From: Aquimarina algiphila
Lineage (GTDB): Bacteria; Bacteroidota; Bacteroidia; Flavobacteriales; Flavobacteriaceae
DNA length: 64,000 nucleotides
Direction: 5' to 3'
Assembly (NCBI RefSeq): GCF_007489275.1
Contig: NZ_VLNR01000034.1
Span: forward strand, 1 to 64,000
The position numbers and the translations under genes were made by a program. The stretch's first letter is position 1. Every line of letters starts with the position of its first letter. The notes under the pieces were generated by a model that saw only the letters and a program-made list of their open reading frames with translations, searched no databases and had not been told where the DNA came from. This document shows positions 1-10,617 of the stretch, one piece after another.

Positions 1-125
1 GGGATTTAAAAATAGAATCTTATCAAAGATCACAGCAATGACCATTATTCAATATATCAATAGGTTTGAATTCAACAGAAATATAAACAACCTAAAAATT
101 AATATTAACTAAATGCACAACGGGT
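1..125 (+). mobile_element. Right end of an IS982-family insertion sequence
   Basis: The window opens inside the element. The transposase C-terminus stops at 112, and 113-125 ends in GCACAACGGGT. Read inward on the other strand this begins ACCCGTTGTGC, the ACCC-type terminus expected for IS982-family ends. The left end lies outside the window, so terminal repeat and target duplication cannot be compared. The family call rests on remembered resemblance of the protein tail and the terminus. Confidence 0.6.
2..112 (+). CDS. IS982-family transposase, C-terminal fragment cut by the window start
   Basis: One frame is open from base 2 to a TAA at 110-112 and encodes about 36 residues. They include SKITAMTIIQYINRF followed by NRNINNLKIN. 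This resembles the conserved tail of IS982-type DDE transposases of Bacteroidetes, which end in a 'SKITA...QYIN...NRNINNLK' pattern. The rest of the gene lies upstream of the window, so nothing can be said about catalytic residues or whether the gene is intact. The tail lies next to an ACCC-type terminus, which supports the call. A chance open frame is possible but unlikely given the motif. Confidence 0.6.
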   Translation, partial: GFKNRILSKITAMTIIQYINRFEFNRNINNLKININ

Positions 126-151
126 TAAATTAATTAAAAATTAAACCTATT

Positions 152-193
152 GTACTACTGTTGTTTGAAATGTATCTTAAACAACGGTAGTAC
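152..193 (+). promoter_or_regulatory. 15-bp hairpin upstream of the PUL's first gene
   Basis: GTACTACTGTTGTTT (152-166) and AAACAACGGTAGTAC (179-193) pair over all 15 positions in RNA, with one G-U wobble, around a 12-base loop. No U-run follows on the plus strand, so it is not a standard terminator. It ends 20 bases before the GTG at 214 and starts 26 bases after the IS end. It may be a leader hairpin or an operator. Confidence 0.45.
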
Positions 194-213
194 TAACTAT
201 AAAAAACAAAAGT

Positions 214-1182
214 GTGAAAAATCAAATGCCCTGGCAGGATAGACCTATAGGAAGTAATGATGTTATTTGGAGATATACCAAAAACCCAATAATACAAAGA
301 GATGCAATACCTGTATCCAATAGTGTTTTTAATAGCGCTGTTGTTCCTTTTAATAATGGATTTGCTGGAGTTTTTAGATGTGATAATAAGGCGGTGCAGA
401 TGAATATTTTTGCAGGATTTAGTAAAAACGGAATCGATTGGGAAATAAACCATGATCCTATTATTATGGAAGAAGGAAATACCAAAATGATTGATTCTGA
501 TTATAAGTATGATCCTCGTGTGACTTTTATAGAAGATAGATATTGGATTACATGGTGTAATGGATATTATGGACCAACTATAGGGATCGCATATACCTTT
601 GATTTTAAGGAATTTTTTCAATGTGAAAATGCATTTTTACCATTTAATCGAAACGGAGTATTATTTCCTAAGAAAATTAATAACAAATATGCAATGTTAA
701 GCCGCCCAAGTGATAATGGACACACGCCTTTTGGAGATATTTTTATTAGCTATAGCCCAGATATGAAATATTGGGGAGAACATAGAAATGTGATGCAGGC
801 AACTCCTTTTGAAGATAGTGCGTGGCAATGTACAAAGATAGGAGCAGGATCTGTACCTTTTTTAACAGAAGAAGGATGGTTAATGTTTTATCATGGTGTT
901 ATTAATACGTGTAATGGGTTTAGATATGCTATGGGAGCAGCTATTTTGGATAAAGACAATCCTGATATCGTAAAATATAGAACAAAACCATACCTTTTAA
1001 CTCCCTCTGTTTCTTATGAACAGGTAGGAGATGTTCCTAATGTAATATTCCCTTGTGCCACAATACAAGATATAGAACAAGATAAAGTAGCAATTTATTA
1101 CGGTGCGGCAGATACAGTTGTAGCATTAGCATTTGGAAGAATAAGTGAAATTATTAAGTTTACTAAAGAAAATACATTATAA
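214..1182 (+). CDS. GH130 family glycoside phosphorylase (mannosyl-GlcNAc phosphorylase type)
   Basis: This 322-residue protein looks like a GH130 five-bladed propeller enzyme. Landmarks are [13 protein letters not shown] and the [19 protein letters not shown] block. GH130 members phosphorolyse or hydrolyse beta-mannosides, and the N-glycan type acts on Man-beta-1,4-GlcNAc to give mannose-1-phosphate and GlcNAc. There is no signal peptide, so it is probably cytoplasmic and acts on imported disaccharide. The open frame begins at 181. The start is GTG 214 or ATG 226, and I keep 214 because both fit. It lies first in a long co-directional locus with three GH92 mannosidases and a glycosylasparaginase, which supports the N-glycan role. 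Exact substrate is inferred. Confidence 0.85.
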   Translation: MKNQMPWQDRPIGSNDVIWRYTKNPIIQRDAIPVSNSVFNSAVVPFNNGFAGVFRCDNKAVQMNIFAGFSKNGIDWEINHDPIIMEEGNTKMIDSDYKYDPRVTFIEDRYWITWCNGYYGPTIGIAYTFDFKEFFQCENAFLPFNRNGVLFPKKINNKYAMLSRPSDNGHTPFGDIFISYSPDMKYWGEHRNVMQATPFEDSAWQCTKIGAGSVPFLTEEGWLMFYHGVINTCNGFRYAMGAAILDKDNPDIVKYRTKPYLLTPSVSYEQVGDVPNVIFPCATIQDIEQDKVAIYYGAADTVVALAFGRISEIIKFTKENTL

Positions 1183-1222
1183 AGTGATTAAGAACGGTGA
1201 TCAGTATTTTATATTAGAGGTA

Positions 1223-2281
1223 ATGCATAAAGGATTAAGCATTTTATTGATCTTTTTTATTGCAATTGTCGGCAGTGCTCAAACATTACCAAAGACATAT
1301 ACTGCATACCATATAACAGAATCAATTATTATTGATGGAGTAGCGTCAGAAGAATCATGGAAAAAAGTAAAGCCAACGGACCTATTTATCGATATTGAAG
1401 GAAATAAGGTGCCTAAATACAATACATCTGTAAAAATGTTATGGGATGATACTCATGTATACTTTTTTGCAGAAATGGAAGAGCCTCATGTATGGGGAAA
1501 CTTAAAGCAAAAAGACACTATTATTTTCCATAATAATGATTTTGAAATTTTTATAGATCCAGATAATGACACACATAATTATTATGAGTTTGAGATAAAT
1601 GCATTAAATACACTTTGGGATTTGTTTATAACAAAACCATATAGAGAGGGTAGTCCTGTACTTAATGATTGGGATGCCAATGGATTTAAATCCTCAGTAA
1701 AAGTTCATGGTACGATCAATAATGCTAATGATACTGATAAAGGTTGGTCTATTGAAATAGCAATTCCTTTTGATGCATTTAAAACATCATATTTTCATAA
1801 AAATGTTCCTAAGGATCAATTCTGGAGAGTGAATTTTTCAAGAGTAAATTGGAATTTTCAACTTCAGAATAATAAATATTCTCGAAAAGAGAATGATAAA
1901 GGAAAAATCGAACATGAATATAACTGGGTATGGTCACCTATGGGAGTGATTAATATGCATCGTCCAGAAGATTGGGGATATGTATATTTTTCTTCAAAAA
2001 AAGCAGGAGAAGAAGATAAGTTTAAAATACCTGAAGATGAAAAAGTAAAACAAATCTTATATCGCTTGTATAGAAAACAAAAAGAGTATCATAAAAAAAA
2101 TAATCGCTGGGCAACTAAATTTTCTGAATTATCTGATGATGATTCTAAAATAGAAGGGAATAGAGTTATCCGAACAATAGAAAACCATCAAACTGGTTTT
2201 AATATTACTGTGATTAGTCCTTTTACAAAGCGCTTGTTTATTATAAGAGAAGATGGGAGAATTATTCAAAAATTAGATTGA
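1223..2281 (+). CDS. Secreted CBM9-like carbohydrate-binding protein
   Basis: The preferred start is ATG 1223, which gives a 352-residue protein with a clean signal peptide ending VGSAQT. The longer frame from 1145 would overlap GH130 and bury the signal sequence. After the signal peptide comes a CBM9/DUF1083-type fold: IIDGVASEESWKK, MLWDDTHVYFFAEMEEPHVW, NDFEIFIDPD and the YYEFEINALNTLWDL stretch. These proteins bind glycans and sometimes carry cryptic hydrolase activity, but no catalytic residues are recognisable here. The C-terminal ~80 residues are charged and of unknown role. It sits 40 bases after GH130 and one base before the next gene, so it belongs to the same operon. Confidence 0.75.
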   Translation: MHKGLSILLIFFIAIVGSAQTLPKTYTAYHITESIIIDGVASEESWKKVKPTDLFIDIEGNKVPKYNTSVKMLWDDTHVYFFAEMEEPHVWGNLKQKDTIIFHNNDFEIFIDPDNDTHNYYEFEINALNTLWDLFITKPYREGSPVLNDWDANGFKSSVKVHGTINNANDTDKGWSIEIAIPFDAFKTSYFHKNVPKDQFWRVNFSRVNWNFQLQNNKYSRKENDKGKIEHEYNWVWSPMGVINMHRPEDWGYVYFSSKKAGEEDKFKIPEDEKVKQILYRLYRKQKEYHKKNNRWATKFSELSDDDSKIEGNRVIRTIENHQTGFNITVISPFTKRLFIIREDGRIIQKLD

Positions 2282-2282
2282 T

Positions 2283-3389
2283 ATGCGAATGATCAAAAAT
2301 ATTTCAATGTGTATTGCACTTATTCTTTTAAGCTGTGTATCAGAAGAGAAAAAAGAAGAAACTGTTAATGAATTAGAAACTAAGGTTGATATAACACCTT
2401 TTAAATATTGGACTTGGATTACTGCTAATGCTGAAAAATCTGAAGAAGAGTATAAGACTGAATTTAAAAAGTATAAAGAAAATGGAATAGACGCAGTTCT
2501 GATTAATACCGAGACTGATGCAGAAGTGTTGAGAAAAATTACTCCATTGGCCACAAAAGAAGGATTAGAAGTTCATGCCTGGATGTTTACAATGAATAGA
2601 CCTGGAGATAAAATAGCACTTCAACACCCCGAATGGTATGCAGTAAGTAGAGAAGGAAAATCGTGTTATGATACACGGCCTTATGTCGATTATTATCAGT
2701 GGTTATGTCCTACCAGAAAAGAATCCAGAGATCATGTTTTAAGTCTTGTAGAAGGTTTGGCTAAAGTAGAGGGAGTTACAAGTGTACATATAGATTATAT
2801 TAGGTATCCAGATATATTTTTACCTATAGGGTTACTGCCAAAATATGATTTAGTTCAAGATGAAGAATTACCAGAATTTGACTTTTGCTATTGTGATGTG
2901 TGTATTGATACATTCCAGAAAGAGCATCATAAAAACCCTAAAGATGCTAGTAATATAGCTATAGATATTGAATGGAAACAGTTTAGACTTAATCAAGTAA
3001 AAAGAGTAGTTGATGAGGCATATGAAATTGCTCATAAATACAATAAAAAATTAACCTCAGCTGTATTTCCATATCCAGAAATGGCAGACCATATGGTAAG
3101 ACAACGTTGGGATAAATGGCATGTAGATGAAGTGTTACCCATGATATATCATAATTTTTATAATGAAGAAGTAGATTGGATTGGTTTTGCAACAAGACAA
3201 GGTGTTAAGGATCTTGAAGGAAAAGAAACTAAACTACATACTGGGATATATTTACCTCCTATGAGTGCAGAAGATGTTGCCGAAGCAATTCAATTAGCTA
3301 AAGATAATGGAGCTTCAGGAATATCATTTTTTGATGGAAATGCAATTACCGAAGAACAATTCGAAGTGATAAAAGCTTCTAAGCAATAA
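2283..3389 (+). CDS. GHL10/DUF187-type putative glycoside hydrolase lipoprotein
   Basis: A 368-residue lipoprotein with the lipobox Cys near residue 18 (LILLSC). The body looks like a TIM-barrel of the glycosyl-hydrolase-like 10 group: EVHAWMFTMNRPG, HPEWYAVSREGKSC, then VTSVHIDYIRYP, the usual strand-4 signature. A CYCDVC pair follows, which may bind metal or form a disulfide. The family has few characterised members, so the reaction is unknown. It begins one base after the CBM9-like gene's stop. In this setting it probably trims or binds a mannose-containing glycan outside the cytoplasm, but that is inference. Confidence 0.7.
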   Translation: MRMIKNISMCIALILLSCVSEEKKEETVNELETKVDITPFKYWTWITANAEKSEEEYKTEFKKYKENGIDAVLINTETDAEVLRKITPLATKEGLEVHAWMFTMNRPGDKIALQHPEWYAVSREGKSCYDTRPYVDYYQWLCPTRKESRDHVLSLVEGLAKVEGVTSVHIDYIRYPDIFLPIGLLPKYDLVQDEELPEFDFCYCDVCIDTFQKEHHKNPKDASNIAIDIEWKQFRLNQVKRVVDEAYEIAHKYNKKLTSAVFPYPEMADHMVRQRWDKWHVDEVLPMIYHNFYNEEVDWIGFATRQGVKDLEGKETKLHTGIYLPPMSAEDVAEAIQLAKDNGASGISFFDGNAITEEQFEVIKASKQ

Positions 3390-3427
3390 TTTTACATAGA
3401 CTAAGTATGGTCTAATTCATTGTCAGA

Positions 3428-5686
3428 ATGAGAAAAATGGATTTTACATATATCGTTTTAATACTGCTCCTTTGGTCCTGTAAAGAAGAGGCTAAAGAAA
3501 AGATTGATTTCCCTGAAGAATCATCAGTAGTCGATTATGTAAATCCATTTATCGGTACAGACGGACCAGGGAATACTTATCCTGGTGCAACACTTCCATT
3601 TGGGATGGTACAATTGAGTCCAGATATTGGAATCCCTGGCTGGGATAGAATAGCAGGATATTATTATAAAGATGCTATTATTAGTGGTTTTTCTCACACA
3701 CATCTCACTGGTACAGGAGCAGGAGATTTATATGATATCCTGGTAATGCCTACGAATAGTAGATTTTCAGAACGAATAAAAGAGAATAACTACAAACCAT
3801 TTTCCAAATACAATCATAATAAAGAAGATGCATCCCCAGGGTATTACACCGTAGATTTATTAGATTATGATATCAAAGCAGAATTGACAGCAACAAATAG
3901 GGTAGGGATACATCGATATACATTTCCAGAAGATGCAGCTACTGCAATACATGTAGATCTTGGGTATGCGATAAATTGGGACGATCCTACAGATACCTAT
4001 ATTGAAAAAGTAAATGATTCGACCTTACAAGGATATCGTATGTCGACAGGTTGGGCAAAAGATCAGAGAATATACTTTGTAATACAGTTTTCAAAACCAT
4101 TTAGGAGATATTCTGTATTTAAGGATGATAATCCCACAACCCTTCCTGTACGAGGCAAAAAAACTAGAATAGTATTGCAATATACTACTACAGAAGGAGA
4201 GCAAATAGTTCTAAAAACAGGAATCTCCACGGCAAGTTTTGAAGGAGCACAACAATCAATATCAAAAGAGACCTCCAATTTTGATTTTGATACTTATAAG
4301 AAAAAAGCAAAAGCAATTTGGGAAAACGAGTTAAATAAAATAAAGATTACGACATCTGATAAAGACAAGAAAAGTATTTTTTATACGATGATGTATCAAT
4401 CTATGCTGGCTCCAACATTGTTGAGCGACCCTAATGGAGATTATAAAGGTGCAAACGATACTATTGTGAATGCAAAAGGATTTGATCGTTATGACACCTT
4501 TTCTTTATGGGACACATTTAGAGCGGCACATCCATTATATACAATTATTCAGCCAAAACGTGTGCCAGATATGATACGATCTTTATTAGCACATTATAAA
4601 GAAACAGGAATCTTACCTGTATGGTCTATGCAAGGTAATGAAACCAATATGATGATTGGATATCATGCAGTTCCTGTAATTGTAGATGCATATTTTAAAG
4701 GATTTACATTTGATATTGAACAAGCATATAATGCATGTAAAGAAAGTGCGATGGTCAATGATAGGCAAATTGATATATACAAGGATTTAGGATATATTCC
4801 GGTTGATGAACACCATGAAAACTGGTCAGTTTCAAAGACCATGGAATATGCTTATGATGATTGGTGTATCGCAATGTTTGCAAAAGATCTTGGAAAAGAA
4901 GAGGATTATAAATATTTCATGAATCGCTCAGAAAATTGGAAAAACCTATACAATGATAAAAGATCCTGGTTACAACCAAAAAATATTGAAGGAAATTTTA
5001 TAGAACCTTTTGTCCCTAAAGAATATACACCTTATTTCTGCGAGAGTAATGCCTGGCAATATTATTGGTTTGTTCCTCAGGATATAGATGGATTAATTAA
5101 AAAAACAGGTGGTGCTGTAAGATTTACCCAAAAATTGGATTCTATGTTTTCTTATTATCCAGAATCAACCGATAAACTACCAATATTTAGTACAGGAATG
5201 ATAGGTCAATATGCACATGGAAATGAACCAAGTCATCATGTAGCGTATTTATATAATTATGTGAATCGTCCTTCAAAAACACAAGAGCTTACTCGTAAAA
5301 TTTTGGAAGAGCAATATAAGAATGAACCCAATGGACATTGTGGAAATGAAGATTGTGGACAAATGTCATCCTGGTATATTTTTAGCGCTCTGGGATTATA
5401 TCCTGTAAATCCAGCTCAAGGAGTATATCTTTTTTCTTCACCACTTTTTGAAAGTACAGAAATACAATTACCAGAACAAAAAGTTTTTAAAATTAAGGCC
5501 AAAAATCTTTCGGATAAAAATAAATATATAAATAGAATTATACTTAATGGAGAACCTTATAAAAAACTATTCATTAGGCATAAGACTATTATGAATGGTG
5601 GGCTTTTAGAATTTGAAATGAGTGATATCCCAAATGACTCAGTATTTATGAATTTTAAATTACCTGAATTAAATAAAATATATTAA
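3428..5686 (+). CDS. GH92 alpha-mannosidase lipoprotein (copy 1)
   Basis: 752 residues with a lipobox (LLLWSC), then the GH92 N-terminal beta-sandwich opening YVNPFIGTDGPGNTYPGA, then the helical-barrel catalytic domain. Candidate catalytic parts are E539 in ESNAWQYYW (the acid region), H597-GNEPSHH, and C638-GNEDCGQMS (the base region). GH92 enzymes are calcium-dependent inverting exo-alpha-mannosidases. This copy keeps the GNEPSHH form of the substrate-site motif, unlike the other two copies here. It is two bases before the glycosylasparaginase gene. Linkage specificity cannot be read with confidence from the sequence. Confidence 0.93.
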   Translation: MRKMDFTYIVLILLLWSCKEEAKEKIDFPEESSVVDYVNPFIGTDGPGNTYPGATLPFGMVQLSPDIGIPGWDRIAGYYYKDAIISGFSHTHLTGTGAGDLYDILVMPTNSRFSERIKENNYKPFSKYNHNKEDASPGYYTVDLLDYDIKAELTATNRVGIHRYTFPEDAATAIHVDLGYAINWDDPTDTYIEKVNDSTLQGYRMSTGWAKDQRIYFVIQFSKPFRRYSVFKDDNPTTLPVRGKKTRIVLQYTTTEGEQIVLKTGISTASFEGAQQSISKETSNFDFDTYKKKAKAIWENELNKIKITTSDKDKKSIFYTMMYQSMLAPTLLSDPNGDYKGANDTIVNAKGFDRYDTFSLWDTFRAAHPLYTIIQPKRVPDMIRSLLAHYKETGILPVWSMQGNETNMMIGYHAVPVIVDAYFKGFTFDIEQAYNACKESAMVNDRQIDIYKDLGYIPVDEHHENWSVSKTMEYAYDDWCIAMFAKDLGKEEDYKYFMNRSENWKNLYNDKRSWLQPKNIEGNFIEPFVPKEYTPYFCESNAWQYYWFVPQDIDGLIKKTGGAVRFTQKLDSMFSYYPESTDKLPIFSTGMIGQYAHGNEPSHHVAYLYNYVNRPSKTQELTRKILEEQYKNEPNGHCGNEDCGQMSSWYIFSALGLYPVNPAQGVYLFSSPLFESTEIQLPEQKVFKIKAKNLSDKNKYINRIILNGEPYKKLFIRHKTIMNGGLLEFEMSDIPNDSVFMNFKLPELNKIY

Positions 5687-5688
5687 TT

Positions 5689-6696
5689 ATGATGAGAACC
5701 TTCATATATCAATACTTGATTCTGTTTTTAGTAATAACCCTATGGAGTTGTAATACCAAAAACAATATTAAGGAACAGCAAAGCAATGAGAAAAGTGAGA
5801 TTGTTATAGAGGTGATAAAACCTGTTGTAATTTCTACCTGGAATCATGGAGTTCCTGCTAATGAAGAAGCTTGGAAGATATTAAGTGTAGGTGGTAAATC
5901 CCTTGATGCTGTGGAGCAAGGCGTACGCACAGCAGAAGCAAACCCAGAAATACAAACTGTAGGCTTAGGAGGTTTTCCTGATAGAGAAGGTAATGTTACT
6001 CTAGACGCTTGTATTATGGACTATAATAGTAATTGTGGTGCTGTTTCTTTCTTACAGCATATTAAACACCCAATTTCTGTAGCTCGTAAAGTAATGGAGG
6101 AAACTCCGCATATCATGTTAACAGGAGATGGGGCATTACAATTTGCCTTAGAACAAGGATTTGAAAAAGAAGAATTACTTACGCCAGAATCAAAAAAAGC
6201 ATATGAAGAATGGTTACAAAAAACCAATTATAAACCAGTAATTAATATTGAGAATCATGATACAATTAGTATGCTGGCGTTGGATGAAGATGGTAATTTA
6301 TCAGGAGCATGTACCACGAGCGGAGCGGCTTGGAAAATGCACGGTAGAGTGGGAGATTCTCCCATTATTGGTGCAGGATTGTTTCTTGATAATGAAGTAG
6401 GAGCAGCTGCGGCAACGGGCTTAGGAGAAGCTGTAATAAGAACAGCCGGAAGTGCCATGGTGGTTGAGTTAATGCGTCAAGGAAAATCTCCTTACGACGC
6501 TTGTAAAGAAGTTGTAGAACGAATTTATAAAGTGCATAAAAACCATGCAGATCTAGAATATTTACAAGTAGGATTTATTGCACTAAACAAAAATGGAGAA
6601 TATGGCTCTTATTGCCTACGTCCAGGGTTTAATTTTGCAATTAAAAATGCTACAGTAAATAATGAATTAAGGGATGCTGAATTTAAAATGAAATAG
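5689..6696 (+). CDS. N4-(beta-N-acetylglucosaminyl)-L-asparaginase (glycosylasparaginase), lipoprotein
   Basis: 335 residues with a lipobox at Cys21 (ITLWSC). It is an Ntn-hydrolase: the precursor cleaves itself before the nucleophile threonine, here T192 in ENHDTISML. The beta subunit follows with GACTTSGAAWKMHGRVGDSP and GAAAATGLGEAVIRT, which are family signatures. The enzyme hydrolyses the GlcNAc-asparagine bond of N-glycans, usually only when asparagine has free amino and carboxyl groups. Its place between mannosidase genes is the strongest pointer to N-glycan as the substrate of this locus. A lipid anchor puts it in the periplasm or on the surface. Confidence 0.92.
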   Translation: MMRTFIYQYLILFLVITLWSCNTKNNIKEQQSNEKSEIVIEVIKPVVISTWNHGVPANEEAWKILSVGGKSLDAVEQGVRTAEANPEIQTVGLGGFPDREGNVTLDACIMDYNSNCGAVSFLQHIKHPISVARKVMEETPHIMLTGDGALQFALEQGFEKEELLTPESKKAYEEWLQKTNYKPVINIENHDTISMLALDEDGNLSGACTTSGAAWKMHGRVGDSPIIGAGLFLDNEVGAAAATGLGEAVIRTAGSAMVVELMRQGKSPYDACKEVVERIYKVHKNHADLEYLQVGFIALNKNGEYGSYCLRPGFNFAIKNATVNNELRDAEFKMK

Positions 6697-6745
6697 AATT
6701 TAGTATCCATAATATGATATAAGTCTTAATTTAAAAGTTGAACAG

Positions 6746-9124
6746 ATGAAAAAGAAACATGTTGTATTATATTTTTTGATTTCTTTTATAATAGCGGTTT
6801 TTATAAAATGGATGATTTCAAGTCAAAAAGAAGAATACGTATTATTATCAGAGGATAAAAGTAATACTACTAATTCAAAGCAGAAAGATTCTGATAAGGA
6901 GACAAAACAAAAATTACCAGAGACAATTAGCTATAGTTTTCATGTAAAACCTATATTATCAGATAAGTGTTATGCTTGTCACGGTCCTGATGAAGGTTCT
7001 CGAGAAGCAGGACTTCGTTTTGATACAAAAGATGGTGCGTATGTACCACTTGGAGAAAACAAAGATAGATTTGCAGCTAAACCAGGAGATCTTGAGAATA
7101 GTGAAATGATTAAAAGAATATATGCTGAGGATACTCATAAATTAATGCCCCCAGCTGATTCTAATTTATTGTTAAGCGAATATGAAAAAGAAATTCTAAA
7201 AAAATGGATAGAGGATGGGGCACAATGGGATTCTCACTGGTCATTTAAAATTCTTCAAAAACCATCATTACCAAAAGTCGTTAATACAAAATGGGGCAAT
7301 AATGAAATAGATAGATTTGTTCTTAAACGATTAGAGATAGAAGATCTTACACCTTCTAAGATAGCTACTAAAGAAAGATTAATAAGACGAGTCTCTTTTG
7401 ACCTTACAGGTTTACCTCCTACCACGGCAGAAATTGATCATTTTATAAATGATACTTCATCCAATGCATTCGAGAAAGTAATAGACAGATTACTAAATTC
7501 TAAAGCTTATGGAGAGCGCATGGCTTTAGATTGGATGGAAGTTTCCAGATATGCAGATACACATGGATATCAGGATGATTTAGAACGTGTAATGTGGCCC
7601 TGGAGAGATTGGGTAATCCATGCCTTTAATGAAAATTTACCTTATGATCAATTTGTAAAATGGCAATTAGCAGGAGATCAGATAGATAATGCAACCTTAG
7701 AACAAATTGTAGCTTCAGGATTTAACAGAAATCATAAGATTACTCAAGAAGGAGGAGTGATTGATGAAGAATATCGTGTAGAGTATGTAATGGATAGGAC
7801 CAATACTACCGCCAAAGCCTTTATGGGACTTACTATGGAATGTGCCCGTTGTCATGATCATAAATATGATCCTCTGTCTCAAAAAGAATTTTATGGAATG
7901 TATAGTTTTTTTAATCAGTTAAAGGAGAAGGGACAAATAGATTATGGAGAAATTCCGGAACCTTATGTTACTTTAGATCAAAAGACTATTAAAACAAAGT
8001 TACCTTTTGTTAATATTCCTGATTCTATAAGTGAAGTAAAATTAATGGTAATGAAAGATGAGAAAGGAATACGTAAAAATAGAGTACTAAATCGGGGCCT
8101 TTATGATGCACCTGGAGAAGAGGTGCCTTATACACTCCCAGAACAAGTACTGCCTTTCTCTGATCAATATTCTCAAGATAGACTTGGACTGGCAGAATGG
8201 TTTTTTGATGATGATAATCCATTAACTGCTAGAGTGATGGTTAATCGCTTATGGCAACAAATGTTTGGTACTGGTATTGTTGCGACTGCCGATGATTTTG
8301 GAAACCAGGGAGCCCTCCCAACACACCCTGAACTATTGGATTGGTTATCTGTCACTTTTAAAGAGGAAGGTTGGGATATAAAAAGTATGCTTAAAAAAAT
8401 GGCATTATCAGCGACCTATCAACAAAATTCTAAAATTACACCAGAGTTATTGGAAAAAGACCCTGAAAATCAACTGTTAGCAAGAGGATCAAGGTATAAG
8501 TTGCCAGCAGAAGCAATTAGAGATAATGCTTTGGCAGTAAGTGGATTGTTGGTAAAAAAGATTGGCGGACCTAGTGTAAAACCATATCAGCCTCCAGGGT
8601 TATGGGCAGGAACTACATCTGGAGTTGGTCTTACAGAATATATTGCAGATAAAGGAGAAGGATTATACAGAAGAAGCTTGTATACGTTCTGGAAACGTAC
8701 TGTTCCTCCTCCGTCTATGCTTACTTTTGATGCGGCTTCCAGAGACTTCTGCACCGTACAAAGGCAAAAAACAAGCACACCTCTCCAAGCATTAGTATTA
8801 ATGAACGATCCTCAGTTTATTGAAGCAGCAACAGTTATGGCTATTGGGGTACTAGAGAATGATGCATCTGATGAAAAACAAAAAATTGGAGCTCTTTTCA
8901 AAAAAATTACATCTAGAAGCCCTGATGAGGTAGAACTAGATAAATTATCAGAATATCTTAATGAACAAAGACAAGGATATGTTAAACAGAAGACAGAAAA
9001 TATTGATCCTACGGTAACAAGTACATTAGATGTTCCTGAAAATATTCAACCTAGAGAACTTAAAGCATATACTGCTTTGGCTAGTTTGTTATTCAATTTG
9101 GATGAAACTATCACTAAAAGTTAA
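6746..9124 (+). CDS. PSD1/planctomycete cytochrome c domain protein (PSCyt1-DUF1549-DUF1553)
   Basis: 792 residues. An N-terminal hydrophobic segment (about 5-25) acts as signal or anchor. A planctomycete-type cytochrome c domain follows, with heme motif C75-YAC-H79 and a distal LMPP. Then comes DUF1549 (about 180-390), with a second CxxCH at C366-ARC-H370 within [12 protein letters not shown], and DUF1553 (about 470-740; [20 protein letters not shown]-like [30 protein letters not shown]). The function of these domains is not established. It looks exported, with one certain and one possible c-type heme. The next gene is a DUF1501 protein, its usual partner. Shorter than many planctomycete relatives because no extra binding domain is inserted. 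Confidence 0.88.
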   Translation: MKKKHVVLYFLISFIIAVFIKWMISSQKEEYVLLSEDKSNTTNSKQKDSDKETKQKLPETISYSFHVKPILSDKCYACHGPDEGSREAGLRFDTKDGAYVPLGENKDRFAAKPGDLENSEMIKRIYAEDTHKLMPPADSNLLLSEYEKEILKKWIEDGAQWDSHWSFKILQKPSLPKVVNTKWGNNEIDRFVLKRLEIEDLTPSKIATKERLIRRVSFDLTGLPPTTAEIDHFINDTSSNAFEKVIDRLLNSKAYGERMALDWMEVSRYADTHGYQDDLERVMWPWRDWVIHAFNENLPYDQFVKWQLAGDQIDNATLEQIVASGFNRNHKITQEGGVIDEEYRVEYVMDRTNTTAKAFMGLTMECARCHDHKYDPLSQKEFYGMYSFFNQLKEKGQIDYGEIPEPYVTLDQKTIKTKLPFVNIPDSISEVKLMVMKDEKGIRKNRVLNRGLYDAPGEEVPYTLPEQVLPFSDQYSQDRLGLAEWFFDDDNPLTARVMVNRLWQQMFGTGIVATADDFGNQGALPTHPELLDWLSVTFKEEGWDIKSMLKKMALSATYQQNSKITPELLEKDPENQLLARGSRYKLPAEAIRDNALAVSGLLVKKIGGPSVKPYQPPGLWAGTTSGVGLTEYIADKGEGLYRRSLYTFWKRTVPPPSMLTFDAASRDFCTVQRQKTSTPLQALVLMNDPQFIEAATVMAIGVLENDASDEKQKIGALFKKITSRSPDEVELDKLSEYLNEQRQGYVKQKTENIDPTVTSTLDVPENIQPRELKAYTALASLLFNLDETITKS

Positions 9125-9129
9125 AGATC

Positions 9130-10602
9130 ATGAACGAGTTATTCAAACATTTTAATAATAATAACAGGAGACATTTTTTAAAGAAAGTAGGATTAGGAAT
9201 TGGCGGAGTCGCTCTGGGTTCTCTAATTGATCCGATAGGTATGTTTAGTCAACCAAATACAGCAAAAGGGCTTAATTTGGGAACTAGTTCATTACAACTA
9301 CCTCACTTTGCCCCTAAGGCTAAAAAAGTTATTTATCTTTTTCAAAGTGGAGGACCTTCACAATTAGATTTATTTGATTATAAGCCTAAATTAACAGATA
9401 TGAGAGGGCAAGACTTGCCTGAATCGGTTAGAAAAGGACAACGATTAACAGGGATGACTTCTGGGCAATCTAATTTTCCATTAGCAGATAGTAATTTTAC
9501 ATTTAAGCAATATGGTGAATCCAGAGCTTGGGTAAGTAGTTTAATGCCTTATGTATCCAAAGTGGTGGATGAATTGTGTTTTGTAAAATCGATGCAGACA
9601 GATGCAATAAATCATGATCCTGCGATTACATTTTTTCAAACAGGATCTCAACAATCCGGAAGACCTAGTATTGGTTCCTGGATGAGTTATGGTTTAGGAA
9701 GCCTTAATAATAATTTACCAGCTTTCTCTGTCTTATTAAGTAGAGGAACTGGTAGACCTAATGCTCAACCATTATATTCAAAACTTTGGGGAAATGGATT
9801 TTTAAGTTCTTTACATCAAGGAGTACAATTTCGTTCGGGTAAAGATCCTGTTTTGTTTTTAAAGGATCCCGAAGGAATGTCAAGAGCAGATAGAAGAAAA
9901 ATGTTGGATTATTTAAACGAATTAAATCATAAACAGGAAACAGAATTCGGAGATCCCGAAATAAATAGTAGAATTTCTCAGTATGAAATGGCATACAGAA
10001 TGCAAACTTCAGTTCCCGAAACTATGAATATTGATGATGAACCAGAACATGTTTTTAGAATGTATGGTCCCGATTCTCAGGTCCCTGGGACATATGCAGC
10101 GAATTGTATTTTGGCGAGAAGGTTGATAGAAAAGGATGTTCGATTTGTACAATTGTATCATATGGGTTGGGATCAACATGACAACCTTCCTACTCAAATA
10201 GAAAAGCAAGCCAAAGATGTAGATCAAGCATCGGCAGCTCTTATTATGGATCTAAAACAAAGAGGTTTACTAGAGGATACATTAGTTATCTGGGGAGGAG
10301 AGTTTGGTAGGACAAATTATAGTCAAGGTACACTAACCGATACAAATTATGGGCGGGACCATCACCCGAGAAGTTTTACAATTTTTATGGCTGGCGGAGG
10401 CGTAAAACCAGGGTTTACTTATGGGGAAACTGATGAGTTAGGATATAATGTAGTAAAAGACCCGGTACATATACACGATTTTCAGGCTACACTAATGCAC
10501 TTGATGGGAATTGATCATACCAAATTTACTTTTAAACATCAGGGTAGAAGATTTCGATTAACTGATGTTCATGGTAATGTAGTAAAAGATCTTATTGCAT
10601 GA
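9130..10602 (+). CDS. DUF1501 protein with twin-arginine signal
   Basis: 490 residues. The N-terminus holds a Tat motif, RRHFLKK, followed by a hydrophobic [13 protein letters not shown] segment, so folded export is likely. The body is a DUF1501 domain, remotely related to the alkaline phosphatase/sulfatase fold: [20 protein letters not shown] near the start, [13 protein letters not shown] [32 protein letters not shown], and [13 protein letters not shown]. It lacks the CxPxR sulfatase modification motif. It begins five bases after the cytochrome gene, matching the standard DUF1549/DUF1553-DUF1501 pairing. The substrate is unknown. Metal binding by conserved Asp and His residues is plausible. 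Confidence 0.88.
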   Translation: MNELFKHFNNNNRRHFLKKVGLGIGGVALGSLIDPIGMFSQPNTAKGLNLGTSSLQLPHFAPKAKKVIYLFQSGGPSQLDLFDYKPKLTDMRGQDLPESVRKGQRLTGMTSGQSNFPLADSNFTFKQYGESRAWVSSLMPYVSKVVDELCFVKSMQTDAINHDPAITFFQTGSQQSGRPSIGSWMSYGLGSLNNNLPAFSVLLSRGTGRPNAQPLYSKLWGNGFLSSLHQGVQFRSGKDPVLFLKDPEGMSRADRRKMLDYLNELNHKQETEFGDPEINSRISQYEMAYRMQTSVPETMNIDDEPEHVFRMYGPDSQVPGTYAANCILARRLIEKDVRFVQLYHMGWDQHDNLPTQIEKQAKDVDQASAALIMDLKQRGLLEDTLVIWGGEFGRTNYSQGTLTDTNYGRDHHPRSFTIFMAGGGVKPGFTYGETDELGYNVVKDPVHIHDFQATLMHLMGIDHTKFTFKHQGRRFRLTDVHGNVVKDLIA

Positions 10603-10617
10603 TAAAACCGAAAAGTA

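Noticed and set aside
193..621. A 142-codon minus-strand open frame overlapping the GH130 gene
   Set aside because: It is the reverse of a recognised enzyme, and its composition is rich in Ile, Ser and Asn as expected for an antisense frame.
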